Assembly: GCA_017880775.1 (NCBI GenBank)
Contig: JADGRQ010000036.1
Span: 1 to 42,941, forward strand
Reading direction: 5' to 3'
Source of the DNA: Burkholderiales bacterium
Lineage (GTDB): Bacteria; Pseudomonadota; Gammaproteobacteria; Burkholderiales; SG8-39
Length of the DNA stretch: 42,941 nt
A program made the translations under genes and the position numbers. The notes under the pieces are model-generated. The model did no database searches, was not told where the DNA came from, and worked only from the letters and a program-made list of their open reading frames with translations. Positions 42,130 through 42,941 of the stretch are shown here, one piece after another; positions within the stretch are counted from its first letter, which is position 1; each line of letters begins with the position of its first letter.

Positions 42130-42300
42130 GCGGCGGCGGCTCGGTCGGTGCGAGCGCATATGGAGAAGGATCGAATCCGGGCGACGTACAATAAGTCACT
42201 GCTCATGGACGAGCGTTTGGATATGATGCACGCATCGTCGAACTATCTCGACGCGCTGGCTGCGGGCGGGGACGTCGTACCCATTCGGCGGGCGGCGGCA
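42130..42300 (+). pseudogene. C-terminal remnant of a tyrosine site-specific integrase
   Basis: The open frame 42082-42444 contains SVRAHMEKDRIRATYNKSLL followed by MDERLDMMHASSNYLDALAA and DVVPIRR. This closely resembles the last 50 residues of P4-type phage/island integrases (pattern H-x-E-K-D-x-x-R-AAYNR, then ERR-x-MMQ-x-W-x-DYLD-x-L). The catalytic core with R, H-x-x-R and Tyr is missing upstream and the downstream part of the frame looks random. It is a vestige of an integrated element. No tRNA gene or attachment site was recognised nearby. Confidence 0.65.
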
Positions 42301-42644
42301 GGATTCACCGCAGCGGTAATGGCCGACCGGGCGACTCTCAATCGAGCGAGGGACCCATTGCAACCCTCGATGGACGCTGACTTCTTCCGCGCCTCGCGAG
42401 GCACTCTATCGCATCGTCGAAGAGAACGGCATGCGCTATTTTAGGAGTCATCGATCGTTCGCACGTTCCATCCAGTCGACGACCGCAGGAACGTGCATTA
42501 GATCGACAAGTTCATCGGGCTTACCCGGCTTTTTCGCGCCGCCATGAGCGGCCCGGGCGTCGCGGCATACCTGTACATGAGCTCAGCACGGGACGCTCTC
42601 ACTGCGCGCCGTCTGTCGCGCAGCCAACCACGGCGTCTGATTTG
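42301..42644. other. Stretch without a supported gene
   Basis: About 340 bases between the integrase remnant and the last gene. It holds the non-homologous tail of the remnant's frame and no other credible open frame, repeat or promoter that I can support. Confidence 0.5.
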
Positions 42645-42941
42645 ATGCGCACCCGAACCAGCATGCGCGGCGCGCTCGGTCCCGGATCGCGGCTCTGGCG
42701 GACACGCCTCGGCAGGGCGCTCGCCATTGCGATCTGTCTAGCGGCTCTGATGACGGCCTGGAGTACCCTGCTGAAGCACAACCTGGCCCGGGCGGACAGA
42801 CTGTTCGCGCAAATTCCGAGCGAGAACTGGGGTCAGCTCACGCTCGGCGCCGACTGGCTCGAGTACTGCCGCTACTATCGGCGGTTTCCGACTCGCGTCA
42901 GCGACATCAGCATCGCGCCCAACAGCGTCAGGGACATCAGC
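42645..42941 (+). CDS. N-terminus of an edge-truncated membrane-anchored protein
   Basis: From ATG 42645 the frame is open for 99 codons to the window edge. A basic start (MRTRTSMRGALGPGSRLWRT) is followed by a hydrophobic anchor ALAIAICLAALMTAWSTLL and a polar region with ENWGQLTLGADWLEYCRYYR. This looks like a type II anchored or exported protein. No family is recognised from this part. The ribosome-binding site is weak and a TTG one codon earlier is possible. Confidence 0.5.
   Translation, partial: MRTRTSMRGALGPGSRLWRTRLGRALAIAICLAALMTAWSTLLKHNLARADRLFAQIPSENWGQLTLGADWLEYCRYYRRFPTRVSDISIAPNSVRDIS

Noticed and set aside
41936-42199. N-terminal extension of the YdcF-family gene
   Set aside because: The extra 88 residues are Pro/Arg/Ser-rich without structure, while ATG 41935 starts a normal membrane-anchored family member.

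Overview
The window is GC-rich chromosomal DNA, most likely from a betaproteobacterium with denitrifier-like physiology related to Thauera or other Rhodocyclales. The main reason is a Thauera-type ATP-dependent benzoyl-CoA reductase cluster with its own 2-oxoglutarate:ferredoxin oxidoreductase and Alvin-type ferredoxin. The placement is inferred from gene content only; no rRNA or tRNA gene was seen.

Layout. 0-7.8 kb is a mixed accessory stretch: an edge-truncated membrane protein, a NUDT19-like Nudix hydrolase, a collapsed IS3-family element, an XRE regulator beside an Old Yellow Enzyme gene, a small membrane protein with an FNR-type box upstream, a broken second copy of the XRE gene, an amidase and a CbiM-like permease. 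7.9-10.35 kb looks like a decayed array of integron gene cassettes without an integrase. It holds a BrnT/BrnA module and a RelE/HigA-type module, each with a ruined toxin and an intact antitoxin, plus two small membrane-protein genes, separated by attC-like sites. 10.3-23.3 kb is the anaerobic aromatic core. Leftward from a shared control region run korA, korB, a ferritin-like gene, ridA, a DUF59/MIP18 gene and an NnrS-like gene. Rightward run oah, dch, bcrC, bcrB, bcrA, bcrD, fdx and a double-domain GNAT acetyltransferase. A perfect FNR box (TTGAT-N4-ATCAA) lies between them.

23.3-28.4 kb carries a DksA/TraR zinc-finger protein, two universal stress proteins, a Crp/Fnr regulator, a SirB2-like membrane protein and a copper ATPase with its chaperone. 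FNR-type palindromes lie in front of the regulator/sirB pair and, at exactly -41.5, in front of the second stress protein. 28.5-29.7 kb is a second cassette-like segment: a DsrC-like gene and a HEPN-like gene bounded by attC-like sites. Methyltransferase, lipoprotein-like and DinB genes follow. 31.6-39.2 kb has a cupin, an ACMSD-like amidohydrolase, an FAH-family hydrolase, an acyl-CoA dehydrogenase, a MaoC hydratase, a helical phasin-like protein, threonine dehydratase and a PhzS-like flavin monooxygenase. 39-42.9 kb has bipA, a YdcF-family gene, the C-terminal remnant of a tyrosine integrase and an edge-truncated membrane protein.

How the genes work together. KorAB would oxidise 2-oxoglutarate and reduce the two-cluster ferredoxin. 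BcrCBAD uses that ferredoxin plus ATP to dearomatise benzoyl-CoA. Dch hydrates the dienoyl-CoA and Oah opens the ring. The dehydrogenase needed between Dch and Oah (Had) is not in the window, nor is benzoate-CoA ligase. The FNR-type sites suggest that oxygen limitation turns on the reductase, the stress proteins and some membrane genes as one regulon.
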